Assembly (NCBI GenBank): GCA_026260175.1
Contig: JAKCWW010002720.1
Location: 23,455-54,227, forward strand
Direction: 5' to 3'
Length of the DNA: 30,773 bases
DNA from: Reticulitermes lucifugus
Taxonomy: Eukaryota; Arthropoda; Insecta; Blattodea; Rhinotermitidae
Below the pieces are notes generated by a model. The model searched no databases. It saw nothing but the letters and a program-made list of their open reading frames with translations, and had not been told where the DNA came from. Shown here piece after piece: positions 1 through 11,679 of this stretch. The number at the start of each line of letters is the position of its first letter. The first letter of the stretch is position 1. Position numbers and translations under genes: made by a program.

Positions 1-63
1 ATTCGATCCCCGGACCGTCCAGCCCGTAGCGAGTCACTATACCGACTACGCTATCCCGGCCTC
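1..63 (-). mobile_element. tRNA-derived SINE family 1, head (cut by window edge)
   Basis: On the minus strand this reads as a tRNA-like 5' head: an A-box-like gatagcgtagtcggtatagt and a B-box-like ggggatcgaat. It is nearly identical to the head of the copy at 29163-29423 (ccggaccgtccagcccgtag against ccggaacgtccagcccgtag). It is not a real tRNA gene: no proper acceptor stem can be drawn. Confidence 0.75.
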
Positions 64-1590
64 AACATAAAGATGGCAAAGAATAATTACAATATGCAGC
101 ACAAGCCCGAAAAAAAGGCGAGGTTTTTCTCCTCTTCCGGCAATAGGCACTCAGAAAAAGTAAGGGTCCCTTTATAAGCGAGGTGGGTCGGCAACTGATA
201 ATTTTGAATAAAAATGTCATGTGTAAATTGAAATGTCTGTGTTGAAATGAGGTATTGAATTACGTTTATAGGTACGTAAGGTCAGTTATATGTATTATTT
301 TTAGTTATACATTTGTCTCTCTGAAACATTATTGTTGTATTACATTTTACATATTTGCTGAGTTTTTTTTTATGTAAATACCCCAATGGGAAATACGGAG
401 TCGCCTTACGTTCAGACTTAAACGGTAATTGGAATTTATACGTTTAAATGCATAACTTTAAACCAGAACCATGATTGAAGCTGAGGGTCTGCTTGGGCCA
501 GACGCGATTCCATTGTGCCCGCAGCATTACACAGAAAAATAAATTGTCTCAACGTTATCGGATTACTTAGTGTCTGAATCTCTCAGTAACTTTCCTTCGG
601 AGCAGATACGGCTGGAAAACAATAAACAGCTAAATGGGACAAGAAGAATGGTCAATCGAACACCGTTAGCAAGGATACGAGCTAATCAAATGACGCAATG
701 AAAACAAAGGGGTCTAACATATTACAGAGAACTTGTCTTTCTCTTGTGTTAAGTTACTCTTCAGGCGTCTACCTGCAGAGAGAGACATATATATATATAT
801 AACTGGGATTGGAACTAGACACGAATTATGAAATATAATGTTAAACATTTCACTGGTACGAAAGCTGTATCTCATTTAGAAAGTCATTCTTTGCTCCAAA
901 TGGCACTGGATTTTATGGACGACTGAAGAACAGTGAGGTCGAACAGCAGGTCTACGCGTTCGCGCCAAAGATGTGTTTCCGGCGCCGAGACAGATGGACG
1001 CTAAGATTCTTTACTGTTCATTATCGCATACGAAAGTGACAAACATTTCTGCACTTACCAACTGCCTCGAGGGACTTTCTGTATTAATTATTCCGAAGAG
1101 AGGTGCGCTGTAGCCAGTTCAACCAAAATGGTTCACAAAAATTAATAAAAACTGATTAACGAACTGAACGAAGCACTGACCACTCACACAGCACATACCA
1201 CACGCTAATCCCTACTGAGCACCAACCTCTAACCCACAGAACAAACTCTATATCTTTAATCCATGCTATGGACTGCTGGCACCCATCGATCGCTCCAAAC
1301 CGTCTCTTCCTCCAAGCCAATCTATCGATAATTATCGTTCATTTTGTGCCCCGTGTGGAGTCCATAATCATATGGTGAGAGAATGAGTGATAGCGTTGAT
1401 CAGTGAATGAAGACGAAAGCTACGGCTGTCATACAAAAAATAACATCCTTAAGTTGTAAACACGTGTATGCAAACATCTGTTTCAGTACTACCGTAAAGT
1501 AATTACGTGTATAGGTTTTGTAGTTCCTGTGATTAGATCGATGAATAATCTGAATGGCACTTAGAATCCATCCATTCCACTGGAAACTTC
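64..1590. other. gene-free stretch, nothing recognised
   Basis: AT-rich sequence without an ORF of 60 codons and without a repeat I could name, apart from the AT run at 787. Confidence 0.6.
787..801. repeat. (AT)7 microsatellite
   Basis: A simple AT run of 15 bases in otherwise unremarkable sequence. Confidence 0.9.
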
Positions 1591-2337
1591 TGAATCAATT
1601 GGCCGATTTTCACGGAATTTTGTGTACGAGTTATTCAGACACCAAGCTCTTACGTTTTAATGTCATATCTTACAAAAAATATCAAATGTGTGTGTGAAGG
1701 CAATTTGTAGAATTTAACACATGGCGGCCAACTTCTGCCAGGAACCCCGTCTTCTCATATATTGAACAGTAGAGACAGCTTTATATGGAAATGCAGAGAC
1801 AGAAATCACCAGTGTCACTGCGAGAACTTAAGATCTCACAAACCCAGGCAACGAAGGCATGTCGGTTCACACCACAATGTCATTAATGCAGTATACTTTC
1901 CGTAACATGCCACGCCACGATGTTGTGTTAAAATAACGTAATTCCCGACTCGTTTGCTATATACACCCATCAAGAGCAGGACGAGGAAATGCATAAATAA
2001 GCAAGCCAAAAACTGTCGTCAGGATTTAAATAATGTAAGTAGCAGGCATAGTATGAGATTTTCGTCGACCTTAAACTTCTTATCCAGGAATAACAATTCG
2101 TATTAACACATCTAAATGTTCCAAATTTAGAACAATTCTGCAGTTTAATGATTTCTTGCGTCTCCTTTCAAAATAACAATTGCCACTACCAAACGGCTCT
2201 TCAAAATTAAATATTTATCTTGATATCTGCAATAGACTCAATCAACCAGTGATATAACAGCTTCCAAAACTCTCTGAATGTGGCTGCCCGTGAACTGTGT
2301 TTTGTCATACTCGCAAACTCCATGTAAAAGATTCCTT
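1591..2337. other. gene-free stretch with one possible repeat remnant
   Basis: About 1595-1735 (ccgattttcacggaattttg followed by a long AT-rich part) resembles a phrase frequent in insect transposon debris. The rest shows nothing. Confidence 0.4.
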
Positions 2338-2475
2338 CCAGATTCAACTAGTCAAAGAAAAAAAAAATCCCCTCCTTCTATGGAACCTTAAGGTTCATCA
2401 CCATGTTCACTCACACCAGCCAGAGGTCCCTAGCCTGAGCTAGGTAACGTGGTCCATACCATCCTCACATAAACA
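2338..2475 (-). mobile_element. LINE 3' end fragment, third copy
   Basis: On the minus strand the sequence reads gatggtatggaccacg, then gtgaacatggtgatgaacct followed by taaggttcc, then a purine-rich tail and ctttgactagttgaatctgg. This follows the LINE tail at 29619-29935 from the MDWIDLAQ block to the end (VNMVMNLKVP then stop). Short and old, but the order of matches is convincing. Confidence 0.6.
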
Positions 2476-2636
2476 GGCTGCAACGTCAATCTGATCGCTA
2501 CACCCAATACCAACATACACAACAAGTACAGCTACACCCTAGTTCTCCATTATGCCTTTGTGGCATGGTCCTTATGAAAACAATGATTTTTTACCACTGT
2601 CTGGGCCTTCCAAGTGGTCCCCTTCATTCACATTAA

Positions 2637-2781
2637 CCCTTGCATGCCGGCCTCGGTGCACTGCAAGGACCTGTAATCTTCACATGCTGTTGGCCTCCAC
2701 CACATTCATGAATGCCTTCCAGGGTACTATAAATTTAAATCCCTTCTGTCATGGGCAGTAAATCATACCATCATTGAAGGG
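2637..2781. mobile_element. piggyBac-like MITE with TTAA ends
   Basis: A 145-bp segment bounded by TTAA at 2633-2636 and 2782-2785. Ends are CCCTTGCATG on the left and, inverted, CCCTTCAATG on the right. TTAA target sites with CCC-starting inverted ends are the hallmark of piggyBac-class elements. The open frame across it (2552-2761) is not a gene. Confidence 0.65.
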
Positions 2782-3204
2782 TTAAGGTAGGAAGTTTCCA
2801 GCTATAGTAACTGACAAAATAAAGATGCATTTACCTTACTTCCTATTCCACAATGCAAGGCTGAAAGTGCCCTATAAAATGAAACTCACAGGTGGGTCTG
2901 TTTTTAGGGTGTATAGGACTGGCGTATCTAAAAGTAACTAATAATTTAGCGCTCATAAAAATAACATAAAAAAAGATTGGGGCATTAAGTAAAAATGTAC
3001 TTGCAGTGCTGTGTTCACTTTGTTCTAAATGTTACAAATTCTGGTTGGGAAATTTTAGGACTTCTGTATAGCGACTTGCTACGTCTTTGTATGTTGCTGG
3101 TACTGCAGTTTTACTTACTGTTTATCAACAACACACTCAGTAGCTCAGACTACATAGTGTCTATCTGTAGAATGAGTACAGAATAATAAATAAAAAAGAA
3201 CTGC

Positions 3205-3346
3205 TGTGGTCCTGTTTGAGGTAGTATCTTGACTGGAGAGACTGAAGAAACCCATGAAAGACCTCAGTAATCAGAAGTCAACAGGTTTGAGCCCAGGGCT
3301 TCCTGAATATTAGGAAGAAAGAGTGCCAGCCACTCATCAGTAACAG
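3205..3346 (-). mobile_element. tRNA-like repeat family 3 fragment
   Basis: On the minus strand: gagtggctggcactctttct, attcaggaagccctgggctc with aaacc, then aggtctttcatgggtttctt with cagtctctccagtc. This layout (tRNA-like A and B boxes followed by a 'GGTTTTCCATGGTTT..CTCCAGGCAAATGC'-type body) is a common insect repeat. A second copy is at 17925-18078. Confidence 0.5.
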
Positions 3347-5304
3347 TACTGTACTGCATTAATCTTCATCATTAGACAATAAGTAAATATTTCAAATAAT
3401 GTAAACAGGGGTCCATAAATGTTTGTACTGTCTGCCCACTCCTGACAAAAATTATGCTTCAGGCATTCTCCCTCAACAGCAACCACACTTACCTCATGCT
3501 GCCGCAATTGTTCCGCACCAGCCTCCTTACTGCTGCATAAAATACTGTCCCTTCTATGAAGTAATGTATTCAAATTTACTGTCCAACATTGTAAAGCAAT
3601 AAAAAGACAGAGAATATTAACACATGAATTCAAACATTTTTCCACACATCAGCTTTGATTATTTTTTTGCCCTTCACAGATGAGAGGCCAAGTGGGCTTC
3701 TGAAGCCTTGTGTTAGCCATCATACCATAGTTCTCAGTGGTGATAACAAAAATCATATTCTAGGATTTAATAAGAACTTGCAAATACTGAGAGTTACCTA
3801 CAAACCAAGAAATGACACACCGACAACCTCTCCTACATTCCTTGTATTTACACAAAACATGAAAGTCAACGGGCTGCAGTTACATATTCGTACAGTTCAA
3901 CAAGGTCACCTTATTGTACACTGGTAGTACAAAGCTCCCTTTCATGGACTGCTAATCTTCAGCAATATTTATTTTACTTTGGATTAGCTCATAAATATAA
4001 TGAGTAAATGTATTACAGGGACATTTCTACACACCATTATGCAAGTTGGCACAATGCCCATCGACTTGCGTAATACTGTATAGAAATCTCTCTATACAAA
4101 TTTTTCTAGTTTCTGTGTAAATATATACAAATGAAAAGAAAGAAAACAACACTAATCAATAGTAACAATTAATATTTATGGCTAATATAAAAATGCCTCT
4201 CCTATATGGAGAGGTTCCAACTGTCAGCTCCAATTCATGATAAACACAGCTGCCATTCTTGCCAACTTCCCCATTACGTCTAAGTTCAAACAATTTTTGA
4301 GTCTGTTCATCACTGACGACAGTTTGGTGTTCCAAAGAGGAAGCTACAGTACAAAGCCACTGCCTCCACTTGAGCAAATTCTAATGCTTGTAACAGATTG
4401 GGCTCACAATTCATAATCTTCCACATCAACAAACTGTAATTCCTGCAGAGGACAATCAAGAACTTGTGAATGATATATGGAAACAAAGTCTGATACCTGA
4501 AACTCAAGTTGTCCAAAAAGTGATCAAGTAGGGGTGACAGCTGTGATCCTGCCCACACACTATGCATACCAGTCGTATCAGTCACAGCAGTTCAGTCTAA
4601 AAGACTTTTTCAGTATAGTTTGTTTATTTCCATATAACAGTCAGACCAGTGAAGAATTATTACTGCCAGCTGATTACTTTATAGGACTTTATGTTTCATA
4701 CGTACATACTTTTCCGAAGACTGCAGGAACACATTCAAGGTCATTTCAACCCCTACATTTGCTGCAAAGTAGTCCAACCCTAACTAGGCAAACCTGGGTG
4801 CAGATATTCACCAGCAGTTCCTCATCTCCGTCTTTCGAGTCAAAATTGCACGAAAAGACATTACCTTAAAACGTAAAAGGTCATGTAATATGCAATTCAC
4901 ATGAACTGCAGCGCTATTTTAATTAATACAATGCAAAAACATGGGAAAAAAATGAGGGTTTCAGTTATCAAATTAAGAAGCAATAGTTCAGACAATTTCA
5001 AGAAATGTGAAAGGCACACAATTAGCTCCTTTGTACTGTACAGAGTCAATCATACTGCCAATCTTCAGTATAATATTTGAAACAAGCATGTTCTAGAAGT
5101 ACTTGTCAACCCTGCATGCAAATAAAAAAAAACACTGTTCCTTATTGTAAATACAGTTTTGCCTCTTTTTACCGTTTGAAATTTATGCCACCTCTTTTCA
5201 AAGACAATGGTTGAGTAGTGATCATTAAAAAAAATAAATTTCATGGGCCAAACTGTTAGTCCTTGGACAACTTGTGCCCCATCAATTTACGTTACATGGT
5301 TACA
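3347..5304. other. gene-free stretch with weak unassigned open frames
   Basis: No recognised repeat or gene. A plus-strand frame (3655-3927) follows a good acceptor-like ttttttgcccttcacag at 3660-3680, and overlapping minus-strand frames lie at 4156-4585. None matches a protein family I know. Described under findings. Confidence 0.4.
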
Positions 5305-5573
5305 TATGTAGCTCTGTCAGCATAGTGACTAGGCTACAGGCTGGATGACCAGAGAATTGGGGTTCATTTCACAGCAGCAGCAGACTCCTCTTTTTTGCCA
5401 CCATATCCAGATCAACTTTCGGGCCCACCCAGCTGCTTATCCCATAGGTACTGTAAGGTCTTTCCCTGGATAGAAACCTGTTGGGGCATGACACCACTCA
5501 CATCCATCCAGTGGCAAAGGTTAAGAAAAGAAAGACTGAAGCTATGCCTCCACAAGAAGACCATTACTTGTAG
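5305..5573 (+). mobile_element. tRNA-derived SINE family 1, old copy
   Basis: The plus-strand head gtagctctgtcagcatagtg with ggggttcatttc resembles tRNA A and B boxes. The body (ggggcatgacaccactcaca, then ccatccagtggcaaaggtta) and the tail (gaagctatgcctccac) match the order of blocks in the better-preserved copies. It is heavily diverged. Confidence 0.55.
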
Positions 5574-7440
5574 TGGGCTGTATTGAAAGTCACTTACTTT
5601 TTTATTTGGTTACACAATTCTAATAAGCCTGACATTTTGTGGAAATCATACTGGTAAGTGTGGAAGACAGAAGTGAGGCAATGAGAAACAAGCGTGTCTG
5701 GAGACCACTTGCCTAGGCATGCAAGGAGATACAGCAGCAGATGTTTGTCTGTCTACCATCTTCTTTTTTTACTGCGTTGTTATGAAAATCAAGATGTAAC
5801 TTCACAGTCTTGCATTACATACTGATACACATCTAAACAAGACATTACCATAAACCCAACACCTGAATAATATTACAATTGCAATAATAAAAACCACTAA
5901 TTCATTATTAAAAAACTCCGACATATTACAAAGTACTTCTCTTTAAAACAAGTTAATATAACATGATAAAATTCATACAGTTAATTATTTTGTTTTACAA
6001 GATCAGAAATAAACTTACATTCACATTTTAGTGAGAAACATTGTCTGAGCTTCCTGCATGCAAAACAATGCTGATTCAATGCAGAAATATCAAGACTTCT
6101 GACATTTTCATATGGTTCAGTGCCAGTAAAATATACTTGGACATTAAAGGAATCGCTGTAATACATTTCAAACAGTAACAATACCATTATCTGCTACTTG
6201 AAGTCTTACTTTTATACATAAAATTTGTAAATTAAGTAAGTGGCACCAACCAGTGAATCATGCATTGTATGTGAGACTGTCATTATGATATCATGACCTC
6301 TAAGGTACATTTACAGAATATATACACAAAAGCAGGCCATAAAGTAAGGTTAACAGAATTATTTGCTGCCAGGTTTTTATTTAACATCTACGAACATGCT
6401 CATAACTAAAAGCATTATGTATTCAATTTCCATCTGTTTGGACCCTCAAAGTAGCACCTTTATGGAAGGCACTTCTGACACAAATGTGGATGTTGGACAT
6501 GATATCCACCGGCTGTTGGGTGGAACCTAAGCTTTCACTGCTAAGGGTATGGATAATCTCATTACACAGTGGAACAAATACCATACTGGACAAGGTGACT
6601 ATGGTGAGGAAAAAGAATAGTACAAATATGTGTTCATTGTTGTGTAATACACACACTGGCAAAATTAAAAGTCTTGTCACAAAAAATTGTATTTACCTTA
6701 CTTTTCAGACCTCCTTCAAAGTTGAAATGTAAATGATGAAAAAACTGTACATTACTATCACTGCTGTCCAACCAATAGAATCATTCTTTATCTAAGAACT
6801 GACACCATGACAAAACAGGCAGTCAATAATACAAATATTCTTGGCTTGGGATGGCAAGACTGGGTTTAATATCCCACCAAGAACATAATCAACAGTGTCT
6901 GATCTGCTTGTCTCTGGGGGGAGGGGGGCAAGACTTCATTAATTTCTTTCTATGTTACAGTTCTAGAAATAGCATTATGTGAAAGGCACTAGTAATACAT
7001 TCTGATTGTCAAGATTAACTGTATTGCTTATACATACATATTGCTCTTCATGGTGGTGGAGTATTGAAATACAGGTGCATTACTTACATCTATTGTATGA
7101 GCACGACATACACCCTTATTGTGGAAATAGAACCATGTAAATATCACTAATGTATCAAAAGGCACCTATAATGGATGGACCATTGTTTCTAATAAAAGCA
7201 AATGTGCTTTCATTTTGAGCAGAACTGAAAAACTCTTTTTGTTCCCCTTACAAGATGAAGTTCACTTCACATAAAGAAATGTTACTATGGGTAATTATAC
7301 TTTGTTACCACTGTGCTGGTTAATCCCAGTGCTCTTGCAAATTCTTATTTAATTTTCAATGGACAACATAGTATCTGAACTGCACTACTACAACTACAAA
7401 CATCTCATTAACAGTTACAACCATCTTCTATTTCAGTAGA
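5574..7440. other. gene-free AT-rich stretch
   Basis: Scattered frames of 60-85 codons look like chance. A tRNA B-box-like gggtttaatatccc near 6863 may be a decayed SINE. Nothing else is recognised. Confidence 0.45.
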
Positions 7441-7527
7441 ACAAAAATTAGACAATTATTACTGTCATTAACCCTTCAATTTGGATGGCATTTAAAGCAG
7501 TTAAACAAAAATTAGACAATTATTACT
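7441..7527. repeat. 23-bp direct repeat, 64-bp spacing
   Basis: The block acaaaaattagacaattatt followed by act is identical at 7441-7463 and 7505-7527. The left end of the TTAA element at 7472 lies between the copies. Confidence 0.9.
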
Positions 7528-7870
7528 CTGATTATTATTATTGACCTCTGTATTAGTGTTATGCATTTCCTCTTAAGAGATCACAATACAGCAGTTGGCT
7601 ATCTAGCATGCAACCTCATGGAGTTCAGATGCTCTTAGCAAAAATCGATGTTACATAATAATTGAAGTAATGGTGATGGGACAAGGTTTCACCTGCACAT
7701 GCAGGCCATTCCAATACCTACAAAATGTTGCAAAGATCAAGACAATATCCCCAAAATCATTCATGTTATAAGGGAATGAAGACAGCATTGCGCATTGCGA
7801 GTATACCCGTCGCTCTGCGGCACACGATGCGCACAGCACGCGAGTATACTCGTTGCTCCGCATTGAAGGG
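7472..7870. mobile_element. piggyBac-like MITE with TTAA ends and internal palindromes
   Basis: Bounded by TTAA at 7468-7471 and 7871-7874. The ends match well: CCCTTCAATTTGG on the left and, inverted, CCCTTCAATGCGG on the right. Near the right end are two related GC-rich words, gcgagtatacccgtcgct and gcgagtatactcgttgct, the second containing the palindrome CGAGTATACTCG (7841-7852). It has no transposase. The left border overlaps a local 23-bp duplication (7441-7463 and 7505-7527). Confidence 0.65.
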
Positions 7871-7874
7871 TTAA

Positions 7875-9670
7875 GCACTAGACTAGTAAAGATGTGTGTT
7901 TAGGAACACAAATTATTCACACCACATACAGTTAGTTATACAGCAGGATCATTACAAAATACAAAATGCAAATTATGATTACACTTCATATTCTCATAAC
8001 AGCACATATTATTTTGGTCTTCTGGGACATAAACTGGCGGGAAGGTACCAGCACTTCTGAGGAATGTGCTGCCTCCATCTTCAACGCAGAAAACTACCAT
8101 CCAGCAGCTGGTTTATGTTCAAAACATTAACGAGTTATTCTGTTCGATAAAACAACATTAAATTTCATTGGATTCTAAATGAGTCAATTTTAACAGTTCA
8201 TCAGATGATTAAATAAACTATAGATAACCTTCCACTGATTAAAAAAATGCACTGTATTCCTGCCAGTTCCTTAAAATATGTTCCTGCTTAGCATGGAATC
8301 CATATATATATTACTGTCTTGTTACATTACCAAACCCAAGATACTTCACACCTTGTATGACATGATAAAAATTGTTTAAAGATTGCAGATTTCATTTAAG
8401 TACATGTGTTTCTCATTCAAGAATTTATGAAAATTTTGGGTAACAGATTACCTTCTTATATAATCAACCGCAGAATAATCATATAATTACATTAATAAAA
8501 ATAATGTTTTTTAAAACAACTTTTGTTTCATTTCCACACAACTGATTAGGCACCAGTGCAATATGTAAACGGGTAAAAACAGTTGAGCAGTGCAGTTCAT
8601 ATTTAGATACTACAAAATGAAACACATGAGCAAGAGCATGGATTTGTGTGAATTTAACTAATTCTACAAACAACTGAATGCAAACAACAGCACTGCTCCA
8701 TCATCTACATGGAGTACAGAGTGCATTCAAGTTATCTACCATAACAACATTCACAATTACAGGGGGAAAAAAACTGAATTACTAGTTTCACAAATTCATA
8801 TTACAATTGCTCCAAATGATTAAATCTGTATTAGAACATTACATGTTTCCTGTCGTACTTATCCGAACAGCTTGAAATATTCCGTGTAAAACATTGCCTA
8901 TATTAACAGACTTGAAAATGAATAACGTTAAGAAAAACAGGCTTTTGTGAGGTACAATATGAACATTTCATGTACTCAAAACAGCAAAATCTGAGCATGC
9001 TCTTATGGTAAATGCAAAATTTAATTAAAGTTAAAAGTATGTCACCAGCACATCATAATGTTTTCATGGAACTACTCCACAATTACCCTAACACAGTAAT
9101 ACAATAAATCAAGTAACTTCAGAGGACGCAATGATAATAAATGAAATAACCGGTACAAAAACATACTGTGATGGATGGCAGCACATACAAAACACATAAA
9201 AAAATGAAAATAATACTAGAATTTTCTCACACATACCACTCTTTCATCTCTCTCTCTTGACTTATGTACCACTACACATCCTCTCTACTTCTATATACCA
9301 CTTTGTGTCACTAAAAGCACACTACATGCGCAACTATATACTGTGACGTCACCAACGCTGGCAACAGTTCTAGAAGTACCTGATATTACAGCACTGTGTA
9401 TGTCACCACAAAAGAGGAAACAAATTGTTTGTACTAGTAATAAAATAATTATAAATGAAACTACTACTAAACCAAACTATAACTGTACAATTTAACATAC
9501 AACATTTGCTTGGTATATTAAAGCATTTCTAAAGAAAACAAATTATAACATGTAACACTCTGACTCTGGTGCACTCTCAAAAAACACAAGAACTACAGTA
9601 ACTAAAAACATGTCAAACCACTGAACTCTGAGAAGTGATGAAAGATAGCAGGAGGACTTAAAAAAAACTC
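7875..9670. other. gene-free AT-rich stretch
   Basis: Contains the repeat fragment at 8012-8115. A C/T-rich tract at 9236-9300 stands out. No gene is visible. Confidence 0.45.
8012..8115 (-). repeat. interspersed repeat fragment
   Basis: Minus-strand frames read FSALKMEAAHSSEVLVPSR, closely resembling a short translated stretch that recurs in insect genomes in repeat-derived predicted proteins ('ALKMEAA.SSEMLVP'). It is a transposable-element remnant of unknown class, not a host gene. Recognition is from memory. Confidence 0.4.
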
Positions 9671-9696
9671 CACACATACACACACACACACACACT
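9671..9696. repeat. (AC)n microsatellite
   Basis: A short CA repeat with one interruption, just left of the Merlin transposase remnant. Confidence 0.9.
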
Positions 9697-9699
9697 GAA

Positions 9700-10440
9700 A
9701 GGATAATGTGGATGAACTTTCATTGGACAAGATGAAATACCAACAAAAAGTCTTCATCACTTACAGACTATGAAAAAGCACTAGAATTCTTACAAGACAC
9801 AGGACTAATACAGAAAGAAATTAAGACAAAAATGTGAAAATTTACACGACCAGAAAACTAACAAAAGTAGGTTGAGATGTAATAAAATCATAGAGGTGAC
9901 CAGTTTCAGTTCTGCCACGGAGTCACAGTAGAACATATAACAGAAATCTGAGAAATCAGGACAAGGAAAAACAGTAGAAATAGATGAAAGCAAACTTCAC
10001 CAATGCCTTTTTTAGGCTATCATGTGGAATGACAATGGATATTTGGGGGGGAGTGGAAAAGAGATAACAGGAGAAAGAGTCACAGTTGCCATTCATGATC
10101 AAACAGCCAAAAATTTAATAGGCATCCTAAATGCATACTACCAGGAACCACCATTATAACCGACTGTTGGGCATCATTTAACACTCTTTAAGGATGAAGG
10201 GTACTCACACCAAACAGTAAACCATAGTATAACCTGCATCGATGCAACCACGGGAGCACATGCGAACACAACAGAACACACTTGGAGACACCTGCAAGCA
10301 TCACTAAACATAAACAATAGAATGCCAGACTATACCCAGCACAACATATGTTCACATACAAATGTAAATCCAAAAATACAAAGATATTTACACAATTCCT
10401 ACAAATTATCAGAAACATACTCTGGTACCCATGAATCAAA
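9700..10440 (+). pseudogene. Merlin/IS1016 (ISXO2-like) DDE transposase, degenerate
   Basis: Plus-strand frames contain the signature blocks of the ISXO2-like DDE transposase domain used by bacterial IS1016/IS1595 and eukaryotic Merlin transposons. Block one is GKTVEIDESKLHQ (first Asp at 9983-9985). Next comes a GG..K.I.GERVTVAIHDQTAK block, then IITDCWASFNTL (second Asp at 10162-10164). After a frame change, DEGYSHQTVNHSI and TGAHANTTEHTWR follow (Glu at 10274-10276). The D-to-D spacing is about 60 residues and D-to-E about 37, typical of the family. The copy is broken by an in-frame stop after CLF, stops at PPL and NTL, and at least two frameshifts. It therefore cannot encode active enzyme. 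An upstream stretch, DYEKALEFLQDTGLI near 9755-9800, may be the N-terminal part. I could not define the terminal inverted repeats. Confidence 0.75.
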
Positions 10441-10884
10441 AACGAAGGACATCAAGAGTAATACTAACAGATTATCATTACCGAGTGAGCAAGAGTGCAA
10501 CATTATTCAACACTATGACCTGTCCCTAACCTATCATAATAAAAAAAAAAGTGTACAGTGATAAATGAACACCAGACATCAGTGAAAATGACAACTCTTA
10601 AAATAAATCTGTAATGGTACTCAGCTTATGATACCAAACACTAATACGGTTGCAAGATATCAGTGACAATATTCAACCTGTGGCAACTTCGTGCAGCCAA
10701 CTGCAATAACAAGAAAATAGGCCATTCACATATCACGTAACACTGCGGGCACAGTGGCGTAATGTTTATACCTCCTCGGCTATCCTAACAGCCTGATACC
10801 ATTTCACTCAAAAACAGCACTTGTATAGTGAGTTAATGTCGTTGGCAACAATAAAACATACTTAGGTCTTCATACAAAGTGCCT

Positions 10885-11092
10885 GGTTTTTACCCAACTT
10901 TAACCACATTTGGAATTGCTCAACAGATTTGGATTTTCTCTGCAGATTTTCATAGAAGCCCTCTATATCAAATTTCACGAAAATCCGTACTTGGAACCGT
11001 GCTGATACATGTGGACAGACGGATGGACATGATGACAGTAACAGGTCGTTTCTGCAACTATGCGAACGTGCCTAAAATGGTAGGGTAATAGT
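10885..11092 (+). repeat. interspersed repeat with 'FH-ENP ... TDR-TDM' signature, copy 1
   Basis: The plus-strand frame LYQISRKSV...DRRMDMMTV..FCNYANVPK matches a translated signature common to an insect repeat family. A second, more diverged copy is at 27690-27890: shared words are atatcaaatttcacgaaaat against atattaaatttcaagagaat, and gacagacatga. The class is unknown. Confidence 0.45.
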
Positions 11093-11350
11093 GGAGTAGA
11101 GCTGTGACATGGGCAGTCTATCACCAGTCCTTAATTCATATTTGTACCCATATCCATAGTTCAAGACTGAACTTGGCACCAAACATAACCTCAGTTTAAT
11201 CTGAACATATTTAGTAACACAAACTCCATAGCTTTGACTTTAACAGCAAATTCTCAATATGGCATACTTCCTTGGATCAGCATCCTCACAATTCTCTTCA
11301 TTTATGCATGTACAAATGAATATTTATAGAATTTTCAGGCTGTTTGAATA

Positions 11351-11679
11351 CAGAAAGTCCCCGACTTACGTAAGTGGATCGTTCTGCAACCCTATGTGTA
11401 AGTCGATTTTTACGTAACTCGGAGCCATGTTTTTTTATATACCTTATACACAATAATAATAATTGATATAATAATTAATAATAATTTTAATAACAATTAA
11501 TAAAAAACATAATAATAATTAATAATCGATACTGGAGTCACTGTCGTATTCAATTGAGGCAGAGGCAGGGGTGGGTTTGATGGTGGTTGGAGCGGTAGTA
11601 GTGGTGGCAGTGGCGCAAGAAGTTTTTACGTAAGTCCGGATCTACATATGTCGGAGCTACGTAAGTCAGGGTCCGTCTG
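11351..11679. mobile_element. Tc1/mariner-like MITE with TA target duplication
   Basis: A 329-bp element flanked by TA on both sides (11349-11350 and 11680-11681). The left end is cagaaagtccccgacttacg; the right end, read inverted, is cagacggaccctgacttacg. A subterminal repeat of 'cttacgtaa' and 'ggagc' words occurs at both ends. The middle is TAA-rich low-complexity sequence (about 11446-11525) and a GT/GGT-rich stretch (11567-11615). It has no ORF. The TA duplication and length fit a mariner-type MITE. Confidence 0.75.
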
